A DNA stretch of 64,000 nt. Origin: Mycobacterium sp. DL99. Its GTDB lineage: Bacteria > Actinomycetota > Actinomycetes > Mycobacteriales > Mycobacteriaceae. The notes below the pieces were generated by a model. That model made no database searches. It saw only the letters and a program-made list of their open reading frames with translations, and had not been told where the DNA came from. Of this stretch, positions 41,130 to 52,980 are shown one piece after another (position 1 is the stretch's first letter; each line of letters begins with the position of its first letter). The position numbers and the translations under genes were made by a program. The stretch covers positions 3,069,920 to 3,133,919 of the forward strand of contig NZ_SJOM01000007.1 in NCBI RefSeq assembly GCF_004762045.1, written 5' to 3'.

Positions 41130-41953
41130 TCCGCAGCGGCTCGGCGTAATTCGCGTCGGGTCGCGGTGGGCGTCCACCCGGTGTGCGCGCGCACCGTGCG
41201 GCAGAAGTGAGCCTGGTCGGCGAAGCCCAGCGTGGCTGCGACGTCGGCCATCGTGGATTCGCCGCGGTGCAGGTGGTCGAGCGCCCGTTCGACCCGGATC
41301 CGGTTGCGATACCGCGTCACCGACACCCCGAGTTCATTGCTGAACGAGCGGCTCAGCCGGTACGGGGAAACGCCGAGAGCGGCCGCCAGGGGGAACAGGC
41401 CCACGGCAGCGTCATCGGCCTGCCTGATCGCCTCGCGGGCCTGTGCCACCAACCGCCGCTCGGAGAGCCGAGCCGGTGATCCGGCCGGTATCGGCCGTTG
41501 CGCCGCCGAACGCAGCGCCGCACCGACCAGCTGCACCAGCCCCTCGGCGAGCTGATAGTCGGGATCAGCGCGACCGGCGGCCAGAAGCCGCCTGTGCGCC
41601 AGTTCAAGCCGGGCGTCCACGTACACGGCGGCAGGGCCGGTCCGTTCCGGCTCCCCGGCGAGTTGCCACCAGTTTTCGGCGTTGAGCTGCAACGACGTAC
41701 AGGCATCGCCGCCGTGCGGATGGGCGAAATGTTCGGGCTCCCCGGGTGTACCGAGGTAGCCGAGCGTCGCATCGTGTTCCACCGCGCCGCCCGATCCACG
41801 ACGGTGAAAGCGCCCCGAGCGCACCAGAACGAACCGCCCGTCGACCGGGCGTTCGGGCTCGGACCAGTCAGCGTGCTCGCCGGTGCAGCTCCAGGTGGCG
41901 ATGCTGAAATCCGGCCGGGAAATCAGCGTCTGGGCGGTCAACACCTTCTGCAC
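41126..41953 (-). CDS. AraC-family transcriptional regulator
   Basis: About 275 residues: an N-terminal cupin-like sensor (DGRFVLVRSGRFHRRGSGG, then LGYLGTPGEPEHFAHPHGG) and a C-terminal pair of AraC helix-turn-helices (FPLAAALGVSPYRLSRSFSN and MADVAATLGFADQAHFCRTV). The inducer is unknown. The GTG at 41953 was chosen because the sensor domain starts right after it; a TTG at 42010 adds 19 cysteine- and arginine-rich residues. It diverges from the SRPBCC gene. Confidence 0.86.
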   Translation of the reverse strand: MQKVLTAQTLISRPDFSIATWSCTGEHADWSEPERPVDGRFVLVRSGRFHRRGSGGAVEHDATLGYLGTPGEPEHFAHPHGGDACTSLQLNAENWWQLAGEPERTGPAAVYVDARLELAHRRLLAAGRADPDYQLAEGLVQLVGAALRSAAQRPIPAGSPARLSERRLVAQAREAIRQADDAAVGLFPLAAALGVSPYRLSRSFSNELGVSVTRYRNRIRVERALDHLHRGESTMADVAATLGFADQAHFCRTVRAHTGWTPTATRRELRRAAAD

Positions 41954-42043
41954 GTTAGCGATCGGGACCGACAGCCGCGGACGGCACCGACAGCCCGCAA
42001 GAATGTTCAAGACACCGGGTCAGCGCCCTACCAGACTGGTGCC

Positions 42044-42454
42044 ATGGCATCAATCCACATTGAGTTCGACGTTGAAGCTGACAGTTCGCGGGTCTGGCAG
42101 GTGATCGGCGACTGGGCGGAGGGCCCGGTACGCATGGCACCGGGCTTCGTAGCGTCTTCTGAGGCTGACGGCGATGTTCGCGTCGTGACGTTCGCGGACG
42201 GATTCGTTGCCCGCGAGCGCCTGGTCAGCCGCGACGAGCCGATTCACCGAATCGCCTACTCACTGATCGGAGACGCCGCGCGCCCCGAACACGACAATGC
42301 GGTGATGCAGGTGGTGGCCGACGGCCCGCACCGTTGCCGGTTCCTGTGGTCGCGTGATGTCCTGCCAGACGACGCCGCCGGTCCCTTGCGGGCCGCGATG
42401 GAGCAGGCCGCGCCGATCATCAAGAGCGCGATGGAGAACACGTCGACTGGCTAG
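42044..42454 (+). CDS. SRPBCC-family protein (polyketide cyclase/dehydrase-like)
   Basis: A 136-residue START-like protein: SIHIEFDVEADSSRVWQVIGDW at the N terminus, VRVVTFADGFVARERLVS in the central sheet and a C-terminal amphipathic helix (LRAAMEQAAPIIKSAME). A ligand-binding or cyclase-like role is typical but unproven. CTACCAGACT before the ATG may hold its -10. Two hairpins follow its stop. Confidence 0.8.
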   Translation: MASIHIEFDVEADSSRVWQVIGDWAEGPVRMAPGFVASSEADGDVRVVTFADGFVARERLVSRDEPIHRIAYSLIGDAARPEHDNAVMQVVADGPHRCRFLWSRDVLPDDAAGPLRAAMEQAAPIIKSAMENTSTG

Positions 42455-42466
42455 CCGCGATTGCGG

Positions 42467-42495
42467 AGCCTGCCGGTCGGTGATCACGGCAGGCT
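42467..42495. terminator. Hairpin after the SRPBCC gene
   Basis: Perfect 9-bp arms AGCCTGCCG and CGGCAGGCT around an 11-nt loop, 12 nt after the stop codon and without a U tract. It is the first of two adjacent hairpins in a convergent gap. Confidence 0.65.
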
Positions 42496-42496
42496 T

Positions 42497-42555
42497 CGAG
42501 CACTCAACCGAGGATTCCGGTCAGTATGTGGCTGAAATCCTCGGTTTGGTGCTCG
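42497..42555. terminator. Large hairpin between convergent SRPBCC and lysE genes
   Basis: Arms of 20 bp with two mismatches (CGAGCACTCAACCGAGGATT against AATCCTCGGTTTGGTGCTCG) enclose a 19-nt loop. It ends 11 bp before the lysE stop on the other strand and probably terminates both transcripts. Confidence 0.7.
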
Positions 42556-42566
42556 ACAGAGGGCTC

Positions 42567-43202
42567 CTAGGCCGCCGCGCCGCGGCGCACCAGCGAGAGC
42601 ACCACGGCGGCCGTGGCGAACAGCCCGGAGAACACCCGGCCGAGGATGGTCTGCTGCCGCGGTGTCTGCAGCCAGGTGAGCAGCCGGGCTGCCAGACCGG
42701 TGTAGAGGCTCATCACGACCACGTCGACGGCGACCATGGTCGCCCCGATCGCCAGGTACTGCGGCAGCAACGGCGCCGTCGGCACCACGAACTGCGGCAG
42801 TACCGCGACCAGGAACACCAAGCCCTTCGGGTTGGTGGTGTTCACCAGGAATCCGCGCATCACCAAGGCCGGCCGGCCGCGCTCGCCGGTGCTGCCCATC
42901 CGGTCGCGAAGGTCCTGCGAGGCGCTACGCCATTGCTGGATCGCCAGGTAGATCAGATAGGCCACACCGATCCACTTCACGATGTGGAAGGCCAACATCG
43001 ACTTGGCGACGAGGGCGCCCAAGCCGACGGCGACCAACACCAGTTGCAGGAGCAGACCGATCTGGAGTCCGAGCACGCTCCACGACCCGCGCCGTACGCC
43101 ATGGGTCAGGCCGGTCGCCATCGACTGGATCGCCCCGGCTCCGGGGGACACGCTGATGGCGATCGACGCGCCGAGAAACGCGAGCCAGATCTGCCAGGTC
43201 AT
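42567..43202 (-). CDS. LysE/RhtB-family amino-acid exporter
   Basis: A 211-residue inner-membrane exporter with about six helices. Family signatures are SIAISVSPGAGAIQSMATGL near the N terminus and GFLVNTTNPKGLVFLVAVLPQF in the middle. The substrate (lysine, homoserine, threonine or another metabolite) is not predictable. The start is an ATG at 43202. It is transcribed toward the large hairpin. Confidence 0.9.
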   Translation of the reverse strand: MTWQIWLAFLGASIAISVSPGAGAIQSMATGLTHGVRRGSWSVLGLQIGLLLQLVLVAVGLGALVAKSMLAFHIVKWIGVAYLIYLAIQQWRSASQDLRDRMGSTGERGRPALVMRGFLVNTTNPKGLVFLVAVLPQFVVPTAPLLPQYLAIGATMVAVDVVVMSLYTGLAARLLTWLQTPRQQTILGRVFSGLFATAAVVLSLVRRGAAA

Positions 43203-43223
43203 GTATGCAGTCTGGCGACCGTG

Positions 43224-43634
43224 TCAAACGATATCTGCGACGAAGACGCCCATCCGGCGGGCCGCGCTGCGGGGGATCCGGGGGAGGGTCGGATCGTCGG
43301 TGCCCGCCGGCAGGACGCGCGGGTTGGTGATCTTGATGTCGCCGCGGAACAGGTGCACGTCGGCCCCGCCGGCCGCGATCACGTTCTTCACCCAGTTGGT
43401 CTTGCCGTGCATGAGCGTCACCGCGAAGACATTGCCCTTGCGGTAGCTGGTGACGATCGTCTCGTACGGCGTACCGGAGGTGCGACCCCGATGCTTGATC
43501 ACGGTGAAGCCAGGCAAGCGCCTGGAAAAGGGTTTCACCAGCGGGTTGATGTATTTGATCTGGAACCGCTCCAGCGCAGGTGGCATAAGCATCGGTACGC
43601 CGGGGGCGTTGTTCGGGTGGTCTTTCGCGGACAT
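43224..43634 (-). CDS. Deazaflavin (F420)-dependent nitroreductase/quinone reductase family protein
   Basis: A 136-residue Ddn-like split-barrel protein. The segments FTVIKHRGRTSGTPYETIV and VFAVTLMHGKTNWVKNVIAA are characteristic of the F420H2-dependent family that includes Ddn and Rv1558. Its substrate is unknown; quinones are typical. A TAGGGT element lies about 30 nt upstream of the ATG. It reads away from the his operon. Confidence 0.87.
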   Translation of the reverse strand: MSAKDHPNNAPGVPMLMPPALERFQIKYINPLVKPFSRRLPGFTVIKHRGRTSGTPYETIVTSYRKGNVFAVTLMHGKTNWVKNVIAAGGADVHLFRGDIKITNPRVLPAGTDDPTLPRIPRSAARRMGVFVADIV

Positions 43635-43738
43635 CTAGGGCTCCATTCGGCAGTCTGGAACTACCCTACGGCGGGTCGTGCCGGCGGCAGTGGACGACGG
43701 ATTTTTATCAACTGGACTGATCAGGGACAATTGAACCG

Positions 43739-46839
<3,101 letters not shown>

Positions 46840-46843
<4 letters not shown>

Positions 46844-47457
46844 CCAAGAAAGTCATCGTTCTCGATTACGGATCGGGCAATCTGCGCTCGGCTCAGCGCG
46901 CGCTGGAGCGGGTCGGTGCCGACGTCGAAGTGACGGCCGATCCGGGTGCTGCCGCGGCAGCCGACGGCCTGGTGGTGCCGGGTGTCGGTGCGTTCGAGGC
47001 CTGCATGACCGGGCTCCGGGCGATCGGAGGCGAGAAGATCATTGCCGACCGCTTGCAGCACGGCCGTCCGGTGCTGGGTGTCTGCGTCGGCATGCAGATC
47101 CTGTTCGCCCGCGGAGTGGAGTTCGGAACGGAGTCCACCGGTTGCGGGCAGTGGCCCGGTTCGGTGACCCGACTGGACGCCCCGGTGATTCCGCACATGG
47201 GTTGGAATGTCGTCGACGCCGCTCCCGGCAGCACCCTGTTCAAGGGGCTCGACGCCGCCACGCGCTTTTATTTCGTGCATTCGTACGCCGCCCAGGAGTG
47301 GTCCGGTAATCCGGACGCACTGGTCACCTGGGCGACGCATCACGTGCCGTTCATCGCCGCCGTCGAAGACGGCGCGTTGTCGGCCACGCAATTTCATCCG
47401 GAGAAGAGCGGTGACGCCGGTGCGACGCTGCTCGCGAATTGGGTTGAGGGACTGTGA
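46840..47457 (+). CDS. hisH: Imidazole glycerol phosphate synthase, glutaminase subunit
   Basis: A 205-residue class I amidotransferase that feeds ammonia to HisF. The nucleophile lies in [10 protein letters not shown] (Cys about residue 83) and the His/Glu pair in [13 protein letters not shown] near the C terminus. [15 protein letters not shown] opens the protein. Overlaps by 4 bp with hisB and hisA. Confidence 0.97.
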
Positions 47458-48188
47458 GTTTGATTCTGTTGCCGGCTGTCGACGTGGTGGACGGCAAAGC
47501 GGTGCGTCTCGTGCAGGGCAAGGCAGGCAGCGAGACCGACTACGGTTCGGCGCTGGAGGCCGCGCAGACCTGGCAGCGTGACGGCGCCGAGTGGATCCAC
47601 CTGGTGGACCTGGACGCCGCCTTCGGACGCGGCAGCAACCGTGATCTGCTGGCCGATCTGGTCGGCAAGCTCGACGTGAAAGTCGAACTGTCCGGCGGCA
47701 TCCGCGATGACGAGTCGTTGAAGGCCGCCATGGACAGCGGCTGCGCCCGGGTGAACATCGGCACCGCGGCGCTGGAAAGTCCCGAGTGGTGCCGCCGCGC
47801 CATCGCCGAATACGGCGACCGGGTAGCAGTCGGGCTGGACGTGCAGTTCGAGAACGACAGCTGGCGACTGCGGGGCCGTGGCTGGGAAACCGACGGTGGT
47901 GACCTGTGGGAGGTCCTGGATCGCCTTGATCGCGAAGGGTGTTCGCGGTACGTCGTCACCGACGTCACCAAGGACGGCACCCTCACGGGCCCCAATCTGG
48001 AACTGCTGGCGGCGGTAGCGGACCGCACCGACGCCCCGGTGATCGCCTCGGGCGGGGTGTCCAGCCTGGACGATCTCCGTGCGATCGCCACCCTGACCGG
48101 CCACGGAGTCGAGGGCGCGATCGTCGGGAAAGCGCTCTACGCCGAACGATTCACCTTGCCGCAGGCGCTGGCCGCGGTCAGCGGATAA
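47454..48188 (+). CDS. priA: Phosphoribosyl isomerase A (bifunctional HisA/TrpF)
   Basis: A 244-residue (beta-alpha)8 isomerase. The catalytic aspartates are in [15 protein letters not shown] (D11) and [15 protein letters not shown]19 of VRLVQGK and the arginine-rich loop WRLRGRGW match residues that let actinobacterial PriA also isomerise phosphoribosylanthranilate for tryptophan. No trpF is visible in the nearby trp operon, consistent with that dual role. Coupled to hisH by GTGA. Confidence 0.95.
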   Translation: MSLILLPAVDVVDGKAVRLVQGKAGSETDYGSALEAAQTWQRDGAEWIHLVDLDAAFGRGSNRDLLADLVGKLDVKVELSGGIRDDESLKAAMDSGCARVNIGTAALESPEWCRRAIAEYGDRVAVGLDVQFENDSWRLRGRGWETDGGDLWEVLDRLDREGCSRYVVTDVTKDGTLTGPNLELLAAVADRTDAPVIASGGVSSLDDLRAIATLTGHGVEGAIVGKALYAERFTLPQALAAVSG

Positions 48189-48192
48189 GCGG

Positions 48193-49014
48193 GTGGCAGC
48201 CCTGGATCCGTCGAAGTTGGCCGCACTGGTAGATGCGGCGACCGAGATCCTCGACGCGGCGTCGGTGCCCTTCATCGCCGGCCACCGCGCCGATTCCGCG
48301 GTGAGCAAGCAGGGCAACGACTTCGCCACCGAGGTCGATCTCGCGATCGAACGGCAGGTGGTGCGGGCGCTGACCGAGGCCACCGGGATCGGAGTCCACG
48401 GCGAGGAATTCGGCGGCGAGCCCATCGATTCGCCGCTGGTGTGGGTGCTCGACCCGATCGACGGCACGTTCAACTACGCGGCCGGATCCCCGATGGCGGC
48501 CATTCTGCTCGGCCTGTTGGCCGATGGCGAGCCGGTCGCCGGACTGACCTGGCTGCCGTTCACCGGACAGCGCTACTCGGCGCTGGCCGGAGGTCCGGTG
48601 CGGGACAACGGCACCGCGCTGCCACAACTGGGATCACCGACCCTGACCGATTCGATCGTCGGCATCCAGACCTTCAACATCGCTTCCCGCGGCCGATTCC
48701 CCGGCCGCTACCGGGTCGAGGTGCTGTCCAACCTGAGCCGGGTGTGCTCGCGGATTCGGATGCACGGCGCCACCGGAGTGGACCTGGCCTACGTCGCCGC
48801 CGGAATCCTGGGCGGGGCCATCAGTTTCGGGCACCACATCTGGGACCATGCCGCCGGGGTGGCGCTGGTCCGGGCCGCCGGGGGCATCGTGACGGACCTG
48901 GCCGGCGATCCATGGACGGCCGAGTCCAAGTCGGCGCTGGCCGCCGCGCCCGGCGTGCACGAACGCATGCTGGAAATCGTGAAATCCGCTGGCAATCCGG
49001 AGGACTACCTGTGA
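48193..49014 (+). CDS. impA: Inositol-monophosphatase-family phosphatase
   Basis: A 273-residue Mg-dependent phosphatase. Metal-binding motifs are GVHGEEFGG and [15 protein letters not shown], with the C-terminal [16 protein letters not shown]. It occupies the slot of Rv1604 (impA) in the his operon. Substrate may be inositol-1-phosphate or histidinol phosphate; the latter step is otherwise missing from the operon, but in M. tuberculosis it is assigned elsewhere. GTG start 4 bp after priA; stop overlaps hisF. Confidence 0.88.
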   Translation: MAALDPSKLAALVDAATEILDAASVPFIAGHRADSAVSKQGNDFATEVDLAIERQVVRALTEATGIGVHGEEFGGEPIDSPLVWVLDPIDGTFNYAAGSPMAAILLGLLADGEPVAGLTWLPFTGQRYSALAGGPVRDNGTALPQLGSPTLTDSIVGIQTFNIASRGRFPGRYRVEVLSNLSRVCSRIRMHGATGVDLAYVAAGILGGAISFGHHIWDHAAGVALVRAAGGIVTDLAGDPWTAESKSALAAAPGVHERMLEIVKSAGNPEDYL

Positions 49015-49796
49015 GCACCATCAGTGACGTGGCAACGAGGGTCATCCCGTGCCTCGACGTCGACGCCGGCCGGGTGGTCAAGGGGGTCAACTTCGAGAAC
49101 TTGCGTGATGCGGGTGATCCCGTCGAACTCGCCGCCGCCTATGACGCCGAGGGTGCTGACGAGCTGACCTTCCTCGACGTGACTGCGTCGTCGTCGGGGC
49201 GGGCCACCATGCTCGAGGTGGTCAAGCGCACCGCCGAGCAGGTCTTCATCCCGCTCACCGTCGGTGGCGGTGTGCGCGCCGTCGAAGATGTCGATGTGCT
49301 GCTGCGCGCCGGCGCCGACAAGGTGTCGGTCAACACCGCCGCGATCGCGCGGCCCGAACTGCTGGCCGAGATGGCCCGCCAGTTCGGTTCTCAGTGCATC
49401 GTGCTCAGCGTCGACGCCCGCACCGTGCCTGCCGGCGATCAGCCCACCCCGTCGGGGTGGGAGGTCACAACCCACGGCGGGCGCCGCGGCACCGGACTCG
49501 ACGCGATCGAGTGGGCCGCGCGCGGTGCCGAACTCGGGGTCGGCGAGATCCTGCTCAACTCGATGGATCGCGACGGCACCAAGGCCGGGTTCGACCTGCC
49601 GATGCTGCGCGCGGTGCGTGCCGCGGTCGGGGTCCCGGTGATCGCCAGCGGCGGTGCCGGTGCGGTGGCCGATTTCGCCCCTGCTGTGCAGGCCGGAGCG
49701 GATGCGGTGCTGGCCGCCAGCGTGTTCCATTTCCGCGAACTGACCATCGCCCAGGTGAAGGCTGCGATGGCGGCGGAAGGGATCACGGTCCGATGA
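49011..49796 (+). CDS. hisF: Imidazole glycerol phosphate synthase, cyclase subunit
   Basis: A 261-residue (beta-alpha)8 cyclase. [19 protein letters not shown] holds the first catalytic aspartate, and [17 protein letters not shown] the second. [14 protein letters not shown] and [13 protein letters not shown] are the phosphate-binding loops. A GTGA overlap joins it to impA, and its own stop overlaps hisI. Confidence 0.97.
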   Translation: MSTISDVATRVIPCLDVDAGRVVKGVNFENLRDAGDPVELAAAYDAEGADELTFLDVTASSSGRATMLEVVKRTAEQVFIPLTVGGGVRAVEDVDVLLRAGADKVSVNTAAIARPELLAEMARQFGSQCIVLSVDARTVPAGDQPTPSGWEVTTHGGRRGTGLDAIEWAARGAELGVGEILLNSMDRDGTKAGFDLPMLRAVRAAVGVPVIASGGAGAVADFAPAVQAGADAVLAASVFHFRELTIAQVKAAMAAEGITVR

Positions 49797-50143
49797 GCGT
49801 CCTGGATCCGAAAATCGCCGCGCGGTTGAAACGCAACGCCGAAGGGCTGTTCAGCGCGGTGGCGCAGGAGCGGTCCACCGGTCAGGTGCTGATGGTCGCC
49901 TGGATGGACGACGACGCGCTGGCCCGCACCCTGGAAACCCGTGAGGCGACATATTTTTCGCGCTCGCGCGGTGAGCAGTGGGTCAAGGGTCTGACGTCGG
50001 GACACACGCAGTACGTGCATTCGGTCCGGCTGGACTGTGACGGCGACACGGTGCTGCTGGAGGTCGATCAGATCGGTGCCGCCTGCCACACCGGTGCCCA
50101 CACCTGCTTCGACGCCGACCAGTTGCTGGCACCTGAGGCGTAA
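49793..50143 (+). CDS. hisI: Phosphoribosyl-AMP cyclohydrolase
   Basis: A 116-residue monofunctional HisI; no fused HisE domain. [33 protein letters not shown] and the zinc-binding cysteines in [20 protein letters not shown] and HTCF are present. It ends the his operon; a large hairpin starts 7 nt after the stop. In M. tuberculosis chaA and bcpB follow; here a different set of genes intervenes. Confidence 0.96.
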   Translation: MSVLDPKIAARLKRNAEGLFSAVAQERSTGQVLMVAWMDDDALARTLETREATYFSRSRGEQWVKGLTSGHTQYVHSVRLDCDGDTVLLEVDQIGAACHTGAHTCFDADQLLAPEA

Positions 50144-50150
50144 GGACATC

Positions 50151-50204
50151 GAGACTGCACTCAGGGACGAGATCAGCCGGATTTTTGTCCCTGGCTTCAG
50201 TCTC
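50151..50204. terminator. Two-tier hairpin downstream of hisI
   Basis: Outer arms GAGACTG/CAGTCTC (7 bp) and inner arms CAGGGAC/GTCCCTG (7 bp) are separated by symmetric 4-nt partly paired joints, around an 18-nt loop containing ATTTTT. The element begins 7 nt after hisI and ends 71 nt before the methyltransferase. It is a likely terminator for the his operon, although the U-rich run is in the loop rather than after the stem. Confidence 0.65.
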
Positions 50205-50275
50205 GCTGATGGTCGAAGCGCCCGAACCGCGTTGCGGTCCCCGGGCTTGTCGGTGGTGTCGTTGACAATGGCGGG

Positions 50276-51922
50276 GTGACCGACACCGGAGCGCGCGCCG
50301 ACGGCGATTCCGCCGAAGCCCGCAAAGCGCGCGGTGCATTCTTCACCCCGGCCCAGATCACTGATTACCTCGCACAGTGGGCAGTGCGCTCGGCCGATGA
50401 GCGGATCCTCGAGCCTTCGGCCGGGGACGCGGCCTTCCTGGTGGCCGCTACCCGCCGGCTGCAGCAGTTGGGTGCCGAACACCCGGAGCTGCACGGCATC
50501 GAGATCCACCGGTCCAGCGCGGCCACCGCGCGCCGCCGGGTTACCGAGGCCGGGGGACGGGCGCACATCCGGACCGCGGATTTCTTCGCCGTCGAGCCGC
50601 GGGCCGAGTACACCGCGGTGATCGGTAACCCGCCCTACATCCGCTACCAGGAATTCCGGGGTGCGACGCGGGCGCAGTCGCGGCGGGCCGCGCTCAAGGC
50701 CGGGGTCACGCTGTCGGGGCTGGCATCGAGTTGGGCAGCGTTCACCGTGCATGCCGCCCTGTTCCTGCGGCCGGGAGGGCGGCTGGCTCTGGTGCTGCCC
50801 GCCGAGCTGCTCAGTGTCAACTATGCGGCCGCGGTGCGGAAGTTCCTGTTCGATCGCTTCGCCAGCGTCGAGCTGGTGATGTTCGACGAGCAGGTGTTCC
50901 CGGAGGCCGAGGCCGACGTGGTCCTGCTCCTGGCCGACGGCTTTGGGGGCGGGCCAACCGGTCACGCCGTCATCCATCGGGCCCGCAATGCGGCGTCGCT
51001 GACATCTGAACTCGCACAACGGCGTTGGTCCCCTCGGGATCCCTCAGACAAATGGGTCAGCGGCCTGATCGGCAACGCACCGGTGGATGCGCTCCACGGC
51101 CTGCACGAGGCAGGGCAGTTCTGTGTGCTGGAGACCTGGGGTGACACCACGCTGGGCATGGTGACCGGCAACAACAGCTTCTTCGCGCTGTCCCCGGAAC
51201 GCGTGCGTGAACTCGGCCTGCGGCGCACCGACCTGCTGCCGTTGTCGCCGCCGGGCAGCGCACATCTCCGCGGCCTGACGTTGTCGGCCGAGCAGTTGGC
51301 CCACCTGGGGGAGGACGGGCGGTCGACGCACCTGTTCCGTCCGACCGGGACACCATCGGCCACCGCCCAGCGCTACATCGACGCCGGTCACGCCGCCGGG
51401 GTGCATCTGGCCTACAAGTGCCGGGTGCGCCGGCCCTGGTATCTGGTGCCGCTGGTGAATCCCGCTGACCTGCTGCTGACCTGCATGAACGCCGATACCC
51501 CGCGGTTGGTCACCAACCGGGCCAAGGCGCATCACCTCAACTCGGTGCACGGCGTGTACCTGCGCGACGGGCTGCGGACGCTGGGCCGCGACCTGCTCGG
51601 GATGGCCGCGCTGAACTCGGTGACGGTGCTGCACGCCGAGATCGTCGGGCGCTCCTACGGCGGCGGCATCCTGAAGATCGAACCCCGCGAAGCCGACCGT
51701 TGGCTGGTTCCCTCGCCCGACCTGGTGGCTGCTCGCGCCGACGAATTGCGGGCGGTGCGCCGACGCGTCGCAGCGCTGTTGGAGCGCGGTCGGCTGCTCG
51801 AGGCGACCCGCATCGTCGACGACGCGTTGGGGCTGGCGGACCGAATCGTCCTGGAACCCGTTCGGACGGCGCGCGATTCATTGGCGACCCGCCGGACGGT
51901 AAGGTCTCGGCGTGCCCGCTGA
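50276..51922 (+). CDS. Gamma-class adenine-N6 DNA methyltransferase (restriction-modification type)
   Basis: A 548-residue enzyme predicted to methylate adenine in a specific DNA sequence. Motif order is X-I-IV, the gamma class: RGAFFTPAQITDYL (residues 19-32), SAM loop ILEPSAGDAAFL (44-55) and catalytic NPPYIRY (118-124). The C-terminal 250 residues form a target-recognition region ending in a helical, arginine-rich tail. GACAAT 6 nt before the GTG suggests a leaderless transcript of its own. The 3' end overlaps the next gene by 11 bp. The architecture resembles Eco57I/PaeR7I-like methyltransferases, but the target site cannot be read. It sits in an interval absent from the M. tuberculosis-like gene order. 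Confidence 0.9.
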   Translation: MTDTGARADGDSAEARKARGAFFTPAQITDYLAQWAVRSADERILEPSAGDAAFLVAATRRLQQLGAEHPELHGIEIHRSSAATARRRVTEAGGRAHIRTADFFAVEPRAEYTAVIGNPPYIRYQEFRGATRAQSRRAALKAGVTLSGLASSWAAFTVHAALFLRPGGRLALVLPAELLSVNYAAAVRKFLFDRFASVELVMFDEQVFPEAEADVVLLLADGFGGGPTGHAVIHRARNAASLTSELAQRRWSPRDPSDKWVSGLIGNAPVDALHGLHEAGQFCVLETWGDTTLGMVTGNNSFFALSPERVRELGLRRTDLLPLSPPGSAHLRGLTLSAEQLAHLGEDGRSTHLFRPTGTPSATAQRYIDAGHAAGVHLAYKCRVRRPWYLVPLVNPADLLLTCMNADTPRLVTNRAKAHHLNSVHGVYLRDGLRTLGRDLLGMAALNSVTVLHAEIVGRSYGGGILKIEPREADRWLVPSPDLVAARADELRAVRRRVAALLERGRLLEATRIVDDALGLADRIVLEPVRTARDSLATRRTVRSRRAR

Positions 51923-52907
51923 ACCGTCGACCAAAGCCACCGCGTGGGCCATCTTCGACCGCATTGTGGCCGATGCGGCACCGGGGGGCGTACACACCAA
52001 CCCCTGGGTGCGGGTGGCCGGCGAGTTGAGCTTCGTCCCCGATTTCCGGGTGCTGCGCAAGCTGCTCGGGGTGCCGCTGTTCCTGGACGCGCCGTCCACC
52101 ACCGGCGTTCCGGCGCTGGCACTGGATGTGTGGCTGGCCTACGAGCTGCGGCGCGCCGGATTTGATCCGGATGCGGTGTGGCCCAGAGCGACAGATCCGC
52201 GGATCATGCCCAGTGCCATCGCCAGTCTGCTTGAGGCGTTGCCGCAAAAAGAACGGCACCTGATCGAGCAGCGGCTGAAGCGGTCGATGAAAGGTGTTGC
52301 CGCGTCGAGCGCCAGTGTGCTGGGCAAGCACTACATGAAGCAGGTCGACGTGGTGATGTCGGACTGGGACACCGGTCCGGAATTGCTGATCAGCACCAAA
52401 CGGATGGATTCCAGCTTCGGCAAGAATGCGGCGAACCGCGTCGAGGAAAGCTACGGCGACGCCAAGAATCTGCGCTTACGCCACCCGTTGTCGGCGCTCG
52501 GATTCGTCTACGGCCTGCGCTCGACGATCCTGACCACGGAACCGGACAAGGCCGAGTGGCTCATCGACCTGCTGGGCAAGCTCGGTACCGAGGACGACGC
52601 CTATCACGCGGTGGCGCTGGTGATGATCGACTACGACTCTGAGGTCGCCGAGTCCGCGGACGAGGAAGTCGACAGCATCGAAAAGGCCGAGCCGGACGCG
52701 CTGTTCGAGATCGTGGACGTCGCCACGGCCGCCGTCGACGAGGCGTTGGCGGCCCTGCCCGACATCGCGATCCGGCACGACACGGTGCCGCCCGAGCTGC
52801 AGCCCTCGCGTTTTCTGGCCACCATGGTCAACCGCGTCATCGACACCACACCGGTGACCCGGCACCGTGAGGCGCGCCGGCGTCGTAACACGCCGGCCGA
52901 CGCCTGA
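51912..52907 (+). CDS. Candidate restriction endonuclease partner of the methyltransferase
   Basis: A 331-residue protein that I cannot assign to a named family. Coupling (11-bp overlap) to an adenine methyltransferase suggests the cleaving half of a restriction-modification pair. A possible nuclease centre is visible: D146 in KQVDVVMSD, then S161-T-K163 in ELLISTKRM, and E178/E179 in NRVEESYGDAKN. A D...SxK...E order resembles the Cfr10I/NgoMIV variant of the PD-(D/E)xK fold, although the D-to-SxK spacing is shorter here. An acidic stretch lies near residues 240-265. A long hairpin follows the stop. Confidence 0.75.
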   Translation: MPAEPSTKATAWAIFDRIVADAAPGGVHTNPWVRVAGELSFVPDFRVLRKLLGVPLFLDAPSTTGVPALALDVWLAYELRRAGFDPDAVWPRATDPRIMPSAIASLLEALPQKERHLIEQRLKRSMKGVAASSASVLGKHYMKQVDVVMSDWDTGPELLISTKRMDSSFGKNAANRVEESYGDAKNLRLRHPLSALGFVYGLRSTILTTEPDKAEWLIDLLGKLGTEDDAYHAVALVMIDYDSEVAESADEEVDSIEKAEPDALFEIVDVATAAVDEALAALPDIAIRHDTVPPELQPSRFLATMVNRVIDTTPVTRHREARRRRNTPADA

Positions 52908-52920
52908 CGGAATCGCCGAA

Positions 52921-52969
52921 ATCAACGCAAAGGTCGCAAATTCGCACTGCGAACGACGTTTGCGTTGAT
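52921..52969. terminator. Long inverted repeat between the nuclease and ABC-ATPase genes
   Basis: Perfect 11-bp arms ATCAACGCAAA and TTTGCGTTGAT enclose a 27-nt region that holds a second small stem (TCGCA/TGCGA). It lies 13 bp after the nuclease stop and 11 bp before the convergent ABC gene stop, fitting a bidirectional terminator. It could also be a copy of a dispersed mycobacterial palindrome; no second copy is in this window. Confidence 0.65.
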
Positions 52970-52980
52970 CTCGCGGAACC

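Noticed and set aside
43635..43738. His leader peptide or attenuator before hisD
   Set aside because: No His-codon run, and the hisD transcript appears leaderless from GACAAT.
50157..50190. Simple AGGGAC/GTCCCT stem as an intrinsic terminator with U tract
   Set aside because: The T-run lies in the loop before the descending arm, so the classical intrinsic model does not fit; recorded as a two-tier hairpin instead.
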